Of a stretch of DNA of 39,558 nucleotides, positions 18,426 to 29,385 are shown one piece after another; within the stretch, counting starts at the first letter, position 1; each line of letters begins with the position of its first letter. The position numbers and the translations under genes are program-made. The DNA is from Usnea hakonensis (lineage: Eukaryota > Ascomycota > Lecanoromycetes > Lecanorales > Parmeliaceae): contig BLJB01000542.1 in the NCBI GenBank assembly GCA_013423325.1, forward strand, positions 1 to 39,558, in the 5' to 3' direction. The notes under the pieces are model-generated. The model saw only the letters and a program-made list of their open reading frames with translations. It was not told where the DNA came from and searched no databases.

Positions 18426-20525
18426 ATGGAAAATCTCACCTCCTGGTCAGGATCTTTACCGTCTACATTTAGTCTGCAGGACGCTTTAGCCTCATATCAA
18501 TATTCCAATGTTCTGTTTGCCAATGGTTGCAACCAAACAGACGGCGGTGCAAATTGCACAGCAGCTTGTACGGATTCGAGCCAAGCGTTCCGTACGCTAG
18601 AGACCTTACACAACTGCGTTCTCTACGTTGGTATCGCCGAGCTTTACGCCAGGCAGAATTTGAGCAGTAATGACACCCAATTAGCCGATATATTTGTGAT
18701 CCAGGAGCGCGACATGAGTTCTCCAATCTCGCAAATGGTCAACAATACCATTACAGCGTGCTTTGATCGCTACTGTGACAACTCAACCGCTTGCACAACA
18801 CTTTTGTGGAGTTCGGGATGGGAGGCGACTCTCAACCATTCAAATTCCAACCCTTACTACCCTGACGAGTTCTCACAGCGATACTATACCCCTGATCTTC
18901 GATACAATATCTATGATTTCTACGACAACTCAAATTATCTATGTGAATTAATCGCACCCTCTTACACTCTAAATCCAGATATCGGTGGAATAGGTGTGTA
19001 TGCTTCGTACTGGATTCAAGCCGGCCTCGCCCTACTAGGGACCTTCCTGGTCTTATTATGGGGCTGGAGAACCCATCACGTATGTCTTCCGAGCAGGGTT
19101 GGACGAGTCAATGATGCCGCCAAGCCCGCCCAAGGCGATTCAGAGACCTTTGAGAATCGGCGACTCGCTTGTTTGACCGCAGCATTGACAGATTTCCAGA
19201 AGGCTCAGTGCTTCTTTATGTTGGCGATCAACATTGCAGCCCTAGTGAACAAGGCTAACGGTGGACTTGTACCCCTCAGTCTACAACAGCTATATGACAA
19301 CTATCATCTTCTGGCAAGCGTCAGTGTCAGTGGGTATCTACCCATCACTGCGACGCTCTTGGCTCTACACATGGTAGATATGATATCAGCTTATCTCCTC
19401 GCGCTCTCCGGGTGTACCGTGGCACTCTCGATTGCAACCGCCGTTGCCGTTGGCGTTTTCAAACCTAGTCGGGGCGATCTGAACAGTATACAGGCTCAGG
19501 CTGCCAAAGGAACGTATGAGGAGTGCGCAAGCATGGATTTTACTGCTTATTGTTTACTAGACGGATATAGTGACACCAACAGTACCGATGTCTGGGGAAT
19601 CATGGCATACTGCATTATCGTCCTATCCTATATCTTCGCATACCACCTGAATGCTTTCAGAGACCCTCTGAAGAGTCAGACTCGGCCGTGGGTTCTGCGT
19701 TTTTCCTCTTGGCTGAGCTCAATACGAAGCCTACAACTTGCGCTTACAATTCTTATCACGGTTATTGGGTATGGTGCCTTCACTTGGATCTTAGGAATCT
19801 TGACCCTGACCTATACTCTGTCACCGCTGGTCTTTCGTCTCCGTTGCGCCAGGAGAATCAAAATCAAGGAGTCCATGAGTGTCCAGTGTGGCGTCGATCT
19901 GCTAGCATGGGTACTATGGCTTGCGGGCTTCGCTTCTAGTTTAGGACCTTTGAGCTTTTTGATTTGGGTTACGTTTACGATTTCGACCTTTCAATTGCTA
20001 CGTCGAGCTTACGTTGAAGACACCAAGATCCGAAAGTGGGCTTTCAAGTACCGACAACTTGGTTACCAGGATGAGACACTGGCACCGTCATCGTTGGGCA
20101 CAGGCAGTATACGAATGAATTTACGGAGAGCTTCCACGATCATGATCAGAGCTTCCATCACCCTTGTCACGCTCATCTCCACGCGAATCGAGAATTGGGA
20201 GAAAAGAGCGGCTTCTCACGACTGGCCACGCAAATTCAGGCGCTTCTTGGTCATCTTGCTATATTGGATCATCTTTCTAGGGTGCATAGTCTGCTTCGCC
20301 TTCGACTTTTTAGGTCTTGCTTCTTTTCAGACCAAAGTTGACCGCCAGACTTGGACCTTTGGTCAGGTTGTCGCCATCACAGTGTGGACACCACCGTTGT
20401 GCGAATATTTTCATCTCGAAGTGCGCGGTATGAAACGCGGCTTCCAGCATCGCCTCTTACCACCCTACACAATTTCTGTGACGGACTCTACTGCACGAAC
20501 GGTTTCCAGATCGAGAACTCCGTAA
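18426..20525 (+). CDS. Large fungal multi-pass membrane protein, function unknown
   Basis: Single-exon frame of 699 codons. Residues 1-190 are probably extracellular: Cys-rich (CNQT, CTAAC, CFDRYC, CTTL) with many N-glycosylation sequons (NLT, NQT, NCT, NNT, NST, NHS). No clear cleavable signal peptide precedes them. Hydrophobic helices follow at about 193-213, 260-277, 297-317, 320-345, 391-408, 434-470 (two), 489-524 (two) and 606-630. A conserved-looking C-terminal block, FGQVVAITVWTPPL and then EVRGMKRGFQHRLLPP, is found in uncharacterised fungal integral membrane proteins. The cytosolic tail is short and Ser/Arg-rich. No transporter or channel signature is visible and I do not assign a function. 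The frame is intact and codon use is like its neighbours. Confidence 0.85.
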   Translation: MENLTSWSGSLPSTFSLQDALASYQYSNVLFANGCNQTDGGANCTAACTDSSQAFRTLETLHNCVLYVGIAELYARQNLSSNDTQLADIFVIQERDMSSPISQMVNNTITACFDRYCDNSTACTTLLWSSGWEATLNHSNSNPYYPDEFSQRYYTPDLRYNIYDFYDNSNYLCELIAPSYTLNPDIGGIGVYASYWIQAGLALLGTFLVLLWGWRTHHVCLPSRVGRVNDAAKPAQGDSETFENRRLACLTAALTDFQKAQCFFMLAINIAALVNKANGGLVPLSLQQLYDNYHLLASVSVSGYLPITATLLALHMVDMISAYLLALSGCTVALSIATAVAVGVFKPSRGDLNSIQAQAAKGTYEECASMDFTAYCLLDGYSDTNSTDVWGIMAYCIIVLSYIFAYHLNAFRDPLKSQTRPWVLRFSSWLSSIRSLQLALTILITVIGYGAFTWILGILTLTYTLSPLVFRLRCARRIKIKESMSVQCGVDLLAWVLWLAGFASSLGPLSFLIWVTFTISTFQLLRRAYVEDTKIRKWAFKYRQLGYQDETLAPSSLGTGSIRMNLRRASTIMIRASITLVTLISTRIENWEKRAASHDWPRKFRRFLVILLYWIIFLGCIVCFAFDFLGLASFQTKVDRQTWTFGQVVAITVWTPPLCEYFHLEVRGMKRGFQHRLLPPYTISVTDSTARTVSRSRTP

Positions 20526-21751
20526 ACTGGCCAATCATGATGCCGACGTTAGAGTGGGGGATATGATGCTGGATACTGCTCCTTCTGAAGCTCATAGTTC
20601 AGAACTCATCTAGACAGATTGAATGCCAAAACACACGTCGCTTGCGAGGAAGCTGTGGCATTCGTGTGATTCAATGCCTTGGTTTCACAGCCGCCAAGGT
20701 TCCAGGGCGAAGAATAATGATGAAGAGTTGAGAGCGGAAGGATCCTTGACAAATACATGAGTTCCTTCATCAGATTATTGGAGGTTTCCATTGCTAGGCT
20801 CACTGTCGTGTCAACCTGTGCAATGCCAGGGGACACGACAATATGAGATGGTCGGCAAAGGTTCCCTCTCAGCGGTTGGGCGCGCAAATCGAACGCATTG
20901 AATGTGGGATAGAGCGAGAGGGTACTTCTCACGTTGGGTTCATGATCAAAGAGAAAGATGAAAGAGGAAAAGAAACAAACAAAAAATTTCAATTCGAAGC
21001 GCTGTCGCATATCTGTACAGCCGCGCCAGTCCCCCTGAACCCCTCTTCCTCTAATCTTCCTTTTACCTCGCCTTTAAACAAACTACGGCACAAACCCTTT
21101 ATCTTACCCGGTCGCCTTCGCCCTCGTCCCCGTGTCCAGTGAGAGTTTTGGCCGCTATGATCAGAAGTACTGCCGACACGTGCGGCAACAAATGGAGTTT
21201 AAAGAATACTATTTTGCTTGATCCGAGATTCTTTTCAGTATGGTCATTCCAACCAGTCTAATGATGTCATCTAGGTTGAGAGCGTTATAAATGACACCGA
21301 ACGTCTTCACCAGTACTGTTAGTCTCTCGAGTCAGAAGCAATGTCAATCTTGCAACAAGAGTCCTGCGATCAATTCCAACCCCCACCTCTCTCCCCTGGC
21401 CTCTCCCTGGCCTCTCCCTCAACCCCACGTCCCCTCCTTTTCCTCTCTCACCAAACCTTGACTCTCAAACCTTTGAAATCAAGTCGAGGAAGCAAAACTG
21501 TATAATCGTGCGCCATCTTGACGTCGCTTTCGTTGTCTCGAAAAGCTCGAGTTTTGGGCCGTGGGGCCGGAAGAGCGCCGCGAGGACGAGGTAGGGTTCT
21601 GCATATGCGAGGCTTTTGGGTTTGCGTTTAAGTTAAAAATGGGAAATTAGATGATTGTATAGGGTGGCAAAGTTAAATGGGATTACAAAAGGATCGCTTG
21701 GAAACACAAGGAGTGGTGAAGGAGACCATCGGCGCCGGTGTGCTAGGGAGC
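20526..21751. other. Intergenic stretch, no gene seen
   Basis: About 1.2 kb. Frames at 20606-21010 (minus) and 20843-21142 (plus) overlap each other and have no motif. A duplicated CTGGCCTCTCCCT stretch (near 21395-21420) is the only small repeat. The last part is the 3' flank of the P450 fragment, where a GTAAGC donor-like site follows the heme loop but no further P450 sequence appears. Confidence 0.5.
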
Positions 21752-21862
21752 TTACTGAATACCCAAACAAGACCTCGAGCCTCGACTAAACGGAACAAAA
21801 TTCCTTGTCATAAGTGGGTCGATTTTGTCGTCAAGCCAGCGCTCGGGAAATATGGAGCCAGC
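21752..21862 (-). pseudogene. Cytochrome P450 fragment (PERW and heme-binding loop)
   Basis: About 37 codons give SIFPERWLDD and then NFVPFSRGSRSCLGIQ. This covers the P450 PERW region and the FxxGxRxCxG heme loop with its Cys ligand. The normal spacer between 'IFP' and 'PERW' is missing, so this is an internally deleted scrap. After the loop comes a GTAAGC donor-like site, but no downstream P450 exon is seen. No K-helix ExxR or I-helix is found upstream, where the frame belongs to a HET-domain gene. Confidence 0.8.
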
Positions 21863-22936
21863 AAACGGGACGAACTCGCCTCTGCTCTTGTGTGGATTCA
21901 GGTCGTACCAATCGAGCTCAACCTCGAATGAGTACGTAGTCAGGGCCCAGAAATACTTCTTCCGCGGATGTAGGCTGCGGATGGCGTTCAAGATCCCGGA
22001 GATTGCAGAACGTCTGTCCGCCTGCACCGTCAGCTGGCGCCCGCTGTACACTTCGATGATCTCGCCAAATGAGTCCGCGTAGTCGCCTGTTGACTGGGTA
22101 GCTAGCGCCCCGATTGACTGCTTGTGTACATTCGATAGCTGCGCGCTATATTACTCCCTGAGTGCCTGGTAACGGTGGGTCAGGCTGGCGAGGTGGACAC
22201 TTTCGCACCACGACGCACACTGGCACTGCCAGTAGACCTGGTTGGCAGTGAAGATGAGCTTGCGTTGCGAAAGGATGTACTCTTGCAGCGTCCACGCGCG
22301 GGTCGACCACGCCACAGTATCGCATTAGTTGCTCTCGCTGCAAGAGCAGGGGTCGGCGACAAAATCCAGCGAGCCAGCGCGGATGCTGTCAATTTCGGCT
22401 CATAGCTGCGTGATGCCGACCAGTCCATCCTGGGCATTGCCAGCTGCGACGATGGTCAAACAGGAATTAGCATAAATGGCATCCATCTAGTCAATTTGCG
22501 CACGCATGTTGGAATCGCTGTCTTGGACGATGCAGAGGGAATCAACCCAGAGGTATGTTTCTTTCATGCCATTCATTAGAGTGATGGTATCGGACACCGA
22601 TGGGTGAAAGTTTGCACCGAAGGAGAAATCCTGGCTACTTGCTTCTTCGAGACTCGCCTTTTCCAAGCGAAGGTAGTTCTTGGTGCCCCAGACATGTCTC
22701 AACGTGAAGTACCTATTGAATGCTTGAACTGTCTCGTATATTTCGTGCCTCAAGTAGAATGCGGATAGATGAATAATTTGAACTTTGGCGAGAATGCTAT
22801 AACCTCGCCTTTGGCGCAAAGATATGTGGTGTGCTAAAGATGTCTTATGGAGTATTTGGAATTGGCAATGGGCCCGGATGTGGACCGGGGTAAAAAAAAA
22901 GGAAAAGAAAAGACGGACAAAAGGTTCTAGAATCAT
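21863..22936 (-). pseudogene. HET-domain (heterokaryon incompatibility) pseudogene
   Basis: HET-domain proteins trigger cell death on nonself fusion in filamentous fungi. Here one continuous frame shows HET blocks in order. These are YFTLRHVWG (about 22696), TYLWVDSLCIVQDSD, MDAIYANSCLTIVAAAG, TRAWTLQEYILSQRKLIFT with QVYWQC, and VYSGRQLTVQADRRSAISGI. Four in-frame stops interrupt it: TAG 22487-22489, TGA 22400-22402, TAA 22325-22327 and TAA 22151-22153. There is no frameshift. Each stop is one C-to-T step from a sense codon (CAG, CGA or CAA). The upstream part (22700-22936) is less certain. The frame runs straight into the P450 fragment. It is described as broken and cannot make a full product. 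Confidence 0.8.
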
Positions 22937-23919
22937 ACTTTACCTTACTTTAGTATGACAGTAGCTCTGTCTGGGCACCCGGCTAGATATCCTTAATCAG
23001 AATCTACCTCGGTCAATCTAACCCTACATAGGCAATTGATATGATAGGTTCGGCTGCGATCTTTTTTCACTAAAGTTGGATGAGGGCCCGGTTGGATGAT
23101 AAGCAATCGTTGTCCTTTCTTCATCATGTATCTAATACACTTCCTCGGCTCAAAAACAAAAGATCAATGGAAACCGACCACTACACTGTCATTCTGACAA
23201 GCACTTTAGGATTGTCTTTCTGGTTATTACCTACCCTCATGACTTGCCTCGGAAGACTAAGTGAGCCGAGGTATACAACAACACAACCTTGCCACTTGGC
23301 TTTGGGAGAGATAAGGGAAGCGGACCAACAGCCTATCTTTACTATCGGTTTTCCAGTTCCTACTCAGCATTCTTGATGAAAATGACAGTCGTAGAGTAGG
23401 CGAGAATTTGATTGGTTAGGTATTAGGTGGTGCAGATGATAGCGCAATGTGGAAGGTGCATATATGTATGTGCCCCTACCCCTCCGGCGCCACCAATCCA
23501 TAACCATCCTACCAACCTGCCACCAACGAGAAACTACTAACTTACCTTCCTTACCGTTACGATCCCGCCTTCGCCAAGCCCCGCAAATAGAGTAAATAGA
23601 GTAACGGACATGCACCTGTCCCGAAAATTAAAAAGTTCATGTCCGGCGATCAAGTCAAGCCCCATGGCGAAACTTGGTCTGACTGGTGGAACATTTCGGT
23701 CTCCCCGCCACGCCGCCTATCAACACTTTAATGCCGGCGTGATCAATTTATTATCGTATCGCAGCATCGCGCTATCTTTCCTACCACCCTCGAGCTACCT
23801 ATCTGCAGGTCTTCCCGTACTTTAAATACCCCTCCCCTTTTCTCTCTTCGTCTGCTCCAGTCCTCTCACTGTCCGCAGCGTCATTTCTTTTATGCGACAA
23901 GCAGCATTGTCTCGCAACC
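22937..23919. promoter_or_regulatory. Upstream region of the PTR2 gene
   Basis: 983 nt without a supported gene; frames at 23080-23376 and 23364-23615 lack motifs. An AGATAAGG (near 23308) matches the HGATAR site of AreA-type nitrogen regulators. This would suit a peptide transporter, but it is a single, weak site. The last 100 nt are pyrimidine-rich (CCCCTCCCCTTTTCTCTCTTC), typical of a fungal core promoter or 5' leader. Confidence 0.4.
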
Positions 23920-25939
23920 ATGACGAGTGGAGCCATCGGGCTAGATCTGGCCGAAGTGTCCAAATCTAATGCGCCTCAACTGCTTGACGTCCCTGCTGCC
24001 CCCGGCGTCATTAACGAGAAGAATGAGAAAACTCTCGTCATAGACGACAAGGCCGTTCCCCTCTCTGACGGCTCCCTGACTGGGCCTGATGGTGAAGAAT
24101 ATCCCACGGCGGAAGAAATTGACACATTGCGCCGTGTCTGTGGTGCCGTTCCATGGAGCGCTTACACAGTTGCCTTTATCGAACTCTGCGAGCGTTTTTC
24201 GTACTACGGCACCACAGCCGTTTGTAAGTTCCCCTGCGCAAAGTCAGATTTGATTCTTTTACTCGAGGAACTCCAGAGGCTGATGGAGAACCAAAGTCGT
24301 CAACTTCATTCAAAACCCCCTCCCAGATGGATCAACCACCGGTAAATCTGGTACCGACGGACAATCGGGGGCCTTGGGTTTGGGCCAGCGAGCATCGACT
24401 GGCTTAACGACCTTCAACTCCATGTGGGCCTATTTCATGCCTCTAGCGGGTGCGTACATGGCCGATCAGTACCTTGGGCGATACAAAACCATTCAGTATT
24501 CCATCTTCATTGCTATCGTTGGTCACATCATCCTTATCATCTCCGCCCTTCCGTCAGTCATCGCCCACCCGAATGGCGCTATCGCTGCTTTTTCTATCGG
24601 CCTAATCATATTCGGTATCGGGGTTGGCGGCTTCAAACCCAACATCTCCCCCCTCATTGCCGAACAGTACGAGTCGAAGCACCCCCGCCAATACATCAAA
24701 GTCCAGAAAAGCGGCGAGCGGACCATTGTCGATCCAACCATGACGATATCGCGTATATACATGTACTTTTATCTTATGATCAATGTCGGCGCTCTGATCG
24801 GGCAGATTGGCATGGTATATGCAGAGAAGTACGTAGGATACTGGTTGGCATTCGTTTTGCCAACGCTCTTGTTCCTTTGCTGCCCTCTCATCATGTTCTT
24901 GATGCGGAAAAAGTACGCTCAGCGACCGCCTACTGGTTCCGTACTTGCAAAAGCGCTCCAGCTCTGGGGACTTGCCATGAAGGGCCGCTGGTCCTTGAAC
25001 CCCGTCACGACGTAAGTCTCGTTTCTCCTTCGTCTTGTTTCTCCTTCGTCTTGTTTCTCCTTCGTCTTTTTAGGCGATCAAGCTGATTCGTGCGACTGGT
25101 GGCATAGTTTCAAACAATTGCGCGCAGATGATTTTTGGGAAAGAGTGAAGCCTAGCAATCTAGGGCCAAACAAACCCCACTGGATGACATTTGATGACAT
25201 CTGGGTTGACGAGGTCCGTCGAGGTCTCAAAGCTTGCACCGTTTTCCTCTGGTACCCGATATACTGGCTCGCTTACAACCAAATGACCAACAATCTCGTC
25301 TCTCAAGCCGCTACCATGGAACTCCATGGCGCTCCGAACGATATCATTAACAACATTGACCCTCTCGCTCTTATCATCTTCATCCCTATCGTTGACATAT
25401 TCATGTATCCAGCCTTCGAGCGGATGGGAATTCGCTTCACTCCGCTCAAAAGGATCGCCTGGGGCTTTTACCTTTCTGCCCTTTCCATGATCGCGGCATG
25501 CGTCACCCAATACTATATCTATAAAATCGGCCCCTGTGGTAAGTATCCATCTTCAGAGGACTGCTCCGGCCCCGCTCCGATCAACGTCTGGGTCCAAACA
25601 ATTCCCTACCTCCTCATCGCCTTCTCCGAGATCTTCGCCTCCATCACCGGCCTCGAATACGCTTTCACCAAAGCGCCGAAGAACATGCGCTCAGTCGTAA
25701 CCTCGATATTCCTGTTCATGAGTGCCATCTCATACGCCTTGGGAGAGGCATTCGTCTCCCTCTCTGCGGACCCTCTGCTGGTTTGGAATTATATGATCAT
25801 TGCAATCTTGGCCGCGGTTGCTGGAGCTGCCTTCTGGCTCGCTCATCGCAAGTTGGACGCGCAGGAGGATAAGCTGAATTTTATTCCTGAAAGTTCGTTC
25901 AAAGGTCGGCAGATGAGTTATGGTGGCCAGGCCGCTTAG
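23920..25939 (+). CDS. PTR2: PTR2-type proton-coupled di/tripeptide transporter (POT family)
   Basis: Plasma-membrane importer of small peptides driven by protons. Exons are 23920-24223, 24297-25011 and 25108-25939, totalling 1851 nt and 616 residues. This is the usual length for fungal PTR2. The N-terminal cytosolic part (1-80) is acidic and polar. The POT signature ELCERFSYYGTTAVF (88-102) contains the proton-coupling ExxER motif and is split by intron 1. Then come GAYMADQYLGRYKTI, GVGGFKPNISPLIAEQY and the PTR signature FYLMINVGALIG. WYPIYWLAYNQMTNNLVSQA lies in the second half, and the C-terminal helices end in a polar tail (GRQMSYGGQAA). Intron 2 (25012-25107) carries a 16-bp triple repeat. 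All key motifs are present and the gene looks functional. Nitrogen control is likely for the family. Confidence 0.95.
25021..25068 (+). repeat. 16-bp perfect tandem repeat, three copies, in PTR2 intron 2
   Basis: GTTTCTCCTTCGTCTT is repeated three times head to tail, forming a pyrimidine tract just after the donor of intron 2 (25012-25107). A TTTTTAG (25067-25073) right after the array could act as a decoy acceptor. The acceptor that keeps frame is CATAG at 25107. Confidence 0.95.
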
Positions 25940-27268
25940 GATGGTTCGAGCTTTCATATTAGCGGCGGATTTGTGTTTTCCTTATTGGCAATGTATACAA
26001 CGAAGCGATCTTTCGAAAGACAGATTCTTGATCTCGGTTTCGTTCCATTACTAAGTCGACTAGACGTCTATGTCGCGCTCTACAAGTAGACCTGCCAAGG
26101 ACTTAAGATCCGCCCAGCGCTAGCGACCAAAGCTCTAAGGGATAACGGTAATGTACTTACTAAGGTGATGGCAGTCTACTTCGGCGCCTAATGCTTGACG
26201 ATGAAACTACAGTTTCAAGTTTGCACGCTTTCTTTTTTTCCCTATTTTCACGTGACATGTCCAGCATTCATGCGGCTATTCTGGTTTTGCCTGTCGATTC
26301 ATAACGAATCCGTACAGTATGCTCCCGTGTCTGTCGCCTCATGACCGTCCCCTCATAACAATCTAGTATGGATCCGCAATCGGGGCGCCCTCCCCCAAGC
26401 AAAGCTAAACCTACATTACAATACCTAACCTACCAACATCGACCGACGCACATCACTAAACCCAGGATCTCAACCCCACGGAACGTGCATAAAAAAAGGT
26501 CTGAGAACTCATCGTTGCGATGTCGCGAATCGAGTGCTATGTTTCCTGCGCGCGTGGCACAAGATCAGCTAGTAACGTCCTATATCTAGCAGATAGAGAG
26601 GACATAGCGAAAAGCAACTCGGCTACGTTGTAGCGTACTTGATGGAATAGACTGCATTTTTGTTCGTCTGGGCATCGTGCCGTATGAGTCGTGGTGGTGT
26701 AAGTGGGTCCGCTTCGACGACGCTGCGCTGGTCCGAGGCTTCTAAATCGGATGCCTGAGTGGTATGTGGGTAACCCTTTCTGCCGCTCTTGAAGTGGTGA
26801 TCGTTTACCTGATTGGTGGTAGTGAGACAAGGAATTGGATTGGCGATTGAAAGGATGTGAGTGATTCGGGTTGTGGGGTTGAGATCGGTTGTTTTTGGTG
26901 TCTTGCGTTGTTGGGGAGAAGGAGTATGTACTGTGTGTTGAGAGGTAGGAGGCTGAGGAGCGACTGTACGTGTGGGGATATTTTCGTGTCAGTGGTGATT
27001 AAAATCGCAGGAAAGTGTACGCAGACCAAAGATTTCAATCGAATGTATTTCGAGACGTCTATTTGAAAGTAAAAGACGTCTTAATGTGATCTATTAGTAA
27101 TAAAATTGACTTCGGATAGCTTTCCTCCGAGCCTGAGGCGTCTTTCCCGCATACGAGGATGATCCCCATGATATTTTCCCGCAATACAGAGCCGTTTTGA
27201 TCAAAACTCGCGTAATCAGGCAAAGAGGTTCGATCCGGGTAATCTTGCTTGAGAATGCGAGTGTACCG
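25940..27268. other. Intergenic stretch, no gene seen
   Basis: 1.3 kb between PTR2 and the SDR gene, which converge. Frames at 26368-26589, 26537-26830 and 26857-27066 are short, overlapping and without motifs. No tRNA or transposon end is recognised. Confidence 0.5.
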
Positions 27269-28276
27269 TCACTCGTCCTCGCTGATACCAACAATCTTGA
27301 ACGAGTCCTTCCACAGACGCTCTTCGTTCTTGGCGTCATAAGTTTGGCTGACGTATCCATATCCAAAATTATCATTATCGTCTTTCCCACGCGGTGCTTC
27401 TTCACAATCCTCCAGATACTTGCCTCCCTTGTTCTCCCAGTCCTTCCCAATAGCTGCAACAACAGTCGTAGCGGCTCCTTGCTCAGGAGTCTTCAACACT
27501 TTGACGATAGCTTCATTCGCATAGAGGGCCTGGACAAATCCTGGGCCTAAGTGTCTGGAGATTTTGGTGAGGATGCCTCCTGGGTGGAGACTTGTGGCAT
27601 GAAGTCCCGAGGAGCCATAGCGACGGTCTACTTCGTTGGCCAAGTAGGTACTGGCAAGCTTCGAGTTTGCATACGCTAGCTCGTGTTTGTATCCTCCCTT
27701 TTCGAAGTTGTAATTGTCACTCTCGGGGAGGCTACCTGCGCGATGGGCTGATGATGAGACATTGACCACTCTGGAGTGAAACTCAGGAGTCACGCTGGCA
27801 AGCAGGGCAGGCTTGAGAAGCTGGAAGAGAAGGAATTCACTGAGGTAGTTTGTCGCGAAGTGGAACTCTTGGCCATCTTCTGTGAGCTTGAGGTCCGGGA
27901 TTCCAACAACACCTGCGTTGTTGATAAGTATGTTGACTTGATTCTTCGATTTCTCGAGGATCGTCGCAGCGGCGGCCCGTATACTGGCGAAAGAGTTGTT
28001 GTCCATCTCTACCAGCGACACCCGACCTACTTCCAAGATCTCCTCGAGAGCAGTCTCGGCCGTCTTCAAGTTGCGGGCAGTCAAGAGCAAGATGGCCCCT
28101 GTAGTGGACAAGGCTCGTGCAGTCTCGAGGCCGATTCCAGAGCTTGCACCAGTAATGACAATCACTTTACCCCTGAGTTTGCCTTCGAGACCCTCGTCAC
28201 GAACGACTTGAAGAGCAGTCGGTCGGGCATCTCCGGCACCCTGAGGATTCGCATGAGCCGCAGTGTACGTACCCAT
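27269..28276 (-). CDS. Short-chain dehydrogenase/reductase (retinol-dehydrogenase-like)
   Basis: Classical SDR with an NAD(P)-binding Rossmann fold, intronless. I start at the Met at 28276 (MGTYTAAHANPQGAGDARPT), a typical N-terminus of this fungal subgroup; the frame is open 13 codons further upstream to 28315. Numbered from that upstream Met, it has TGASSGIG (55-62), NNAG (132-135), the active-site Ser in VVNVSSSAH and the catalytic Tyr215-xxx-Lys219 in YANSK. The SLHPGGILT block and a substrate-binding C-terminal region follow. All catalytic residues are present. Subgroup relatives are annotated as retinol-dehydrogenase- or WW-domain-oxidoreductase-like, but substrates in fungi are mostly unknown. 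It converges with PTR2 at a distance of 1.3 kb. Nothing ties it to a pathway here. Confidence 0.92.
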   Translation of the reverse strand: MGTYTAAHANPQGAGDARPTALQVVRDEGLEGKLRGKVIVITGASSGIGLETARALSTTGAILLLTARNLKTAETALEEILEVGRVSLVEMDNNSFASIRAAAATILEKSKNQVNILINNAGVVGIPDLKLTEDGQEFHFATNYLSEFLLFQLLKPALLASVTPEFHSRVVNVSSSAHRAGSLPESDNYNFEKGGYKHELAYANSKLASTYLANEVDRRYGSSGLHATSLHPGGILTKISRHLGPGFVQALYANEAIVKVLKTPEQGAATTVVAAIGKDWENKGGKYLEDCEEAPRGKDDNDNFGYGYVSQTYDAKNEERLWKDSFKIVGISEDE

Positions 28277-29385
28277 AGTGACAAGTAGACGAGACAAGAG
28301 TGAATGTATGATCAATCAATGCTGGTGCAGTGAGGAGGACCAAACTTTGAGTCGTGATGAGGTGAAGGGGGAGAGACTGATAGTAAGCTATATTAGAATA
28401 AGTACGCTGATTTGATCTCGACAGGAGTTCTCATTTATACATATTGTTGATACAGACGGACGGAAGAGCGCTTTGACAGCATGAAGACGACGCCTAGACA
28501 AGGCTTCTTTCGGTTTTGGTACGGTTTTTGTTCGGTTTTTGATTAACCTCCCGATGGCGAGCTCCTGCGCTCTAGAAAGAAAGAATGACATCCTTGCATG
28601 GTGCTAAGGCTGAATCCTTCCGCCTTGGTATCAATGATTTGTAAGACTAAGCTTCGTCAACTTCTATGAGTGATTGGCAGAGACATTTTACGGCCAGCCG
28701 TATGTAGTAAAGAATTTCTTGGCTTGCGATTGATGGGTCGAACCCCCTATTGCTTGATCATATACTCGTACCTCTTCAGCATCTTGGGCTTGGACTGACA
28801 GCGTAGACCCCAGAATCTCGGCCTCTGTCTCAGCCCCGCAGTCCGGCCGTAGTCCGGCCGCCCATTATGTTAATTATGCGTACTGTACGAAGTAGAGCCG
28901 CCGTTAATAGACCTTTTACCGACAGCCCGCAGCGCTCGACTCATTCCATCACCACTATCAACCCAATTACCAAAGCACAATCTCACCGATACTGTGTGTC
29001 ACGAGCCCTATACATCACTAGTCTGACAAGTACATTATTATACGAGCTTGACGCTATATCTTTTCCCATATTGAAATCCCCAAACACTGATGCTAGCCTT
29101 GATTGGGCATGGTTAGCAAGCATTTCTTGTGAATCAGGAAGAGGGGGATGCGACAAATCCTGCCTCGATAGTGGACATATGAAAGACTTGTGGAGAGAGG
29201 TAGGAATGTTTGTTAAACTATGGACAAAGAACCAGTCCAGCCGCCCTCCACCAAGACCCATGCCAGTAAGATACATATTATAGTTTTGCCGAGGAGTGCT
29301 GTGCCGTACTCCAACAATTAGATTGCGAATCCAGCAATAGAGGAATGCAAAGACACCTGTGTCCCGATCCCAAGTCCCACTGCCG
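28277..29385. other. Intergenic stretch with short direct repeats
   Basis: No gene is supported. CGGTTTTT-like units recur near 28509-28540 and GTCCGGCCG is duplicated near 28840-28862. Frames at 28867-29283 (plus) and 28983-29396 (minus) overlap and show no motif. Confidence 0.5.

Noticed and set aside
20606..21142. Overlapping frames on both strands (134 and 99 codons)
   Set aside because: Antisense overlap and no recognisable motif; probably chance.
22180..22437. 85-codon minus frame inside the HET region
   Set aside because: Out-of-frame shadow of the HET pseudogene.
26857..27066. Small Cys-containing plus frame that might suggest a secreted effector
   Set aside because: No signal peptide; overlaps an antisense frame; composition follows the G/T-rich local DNA.
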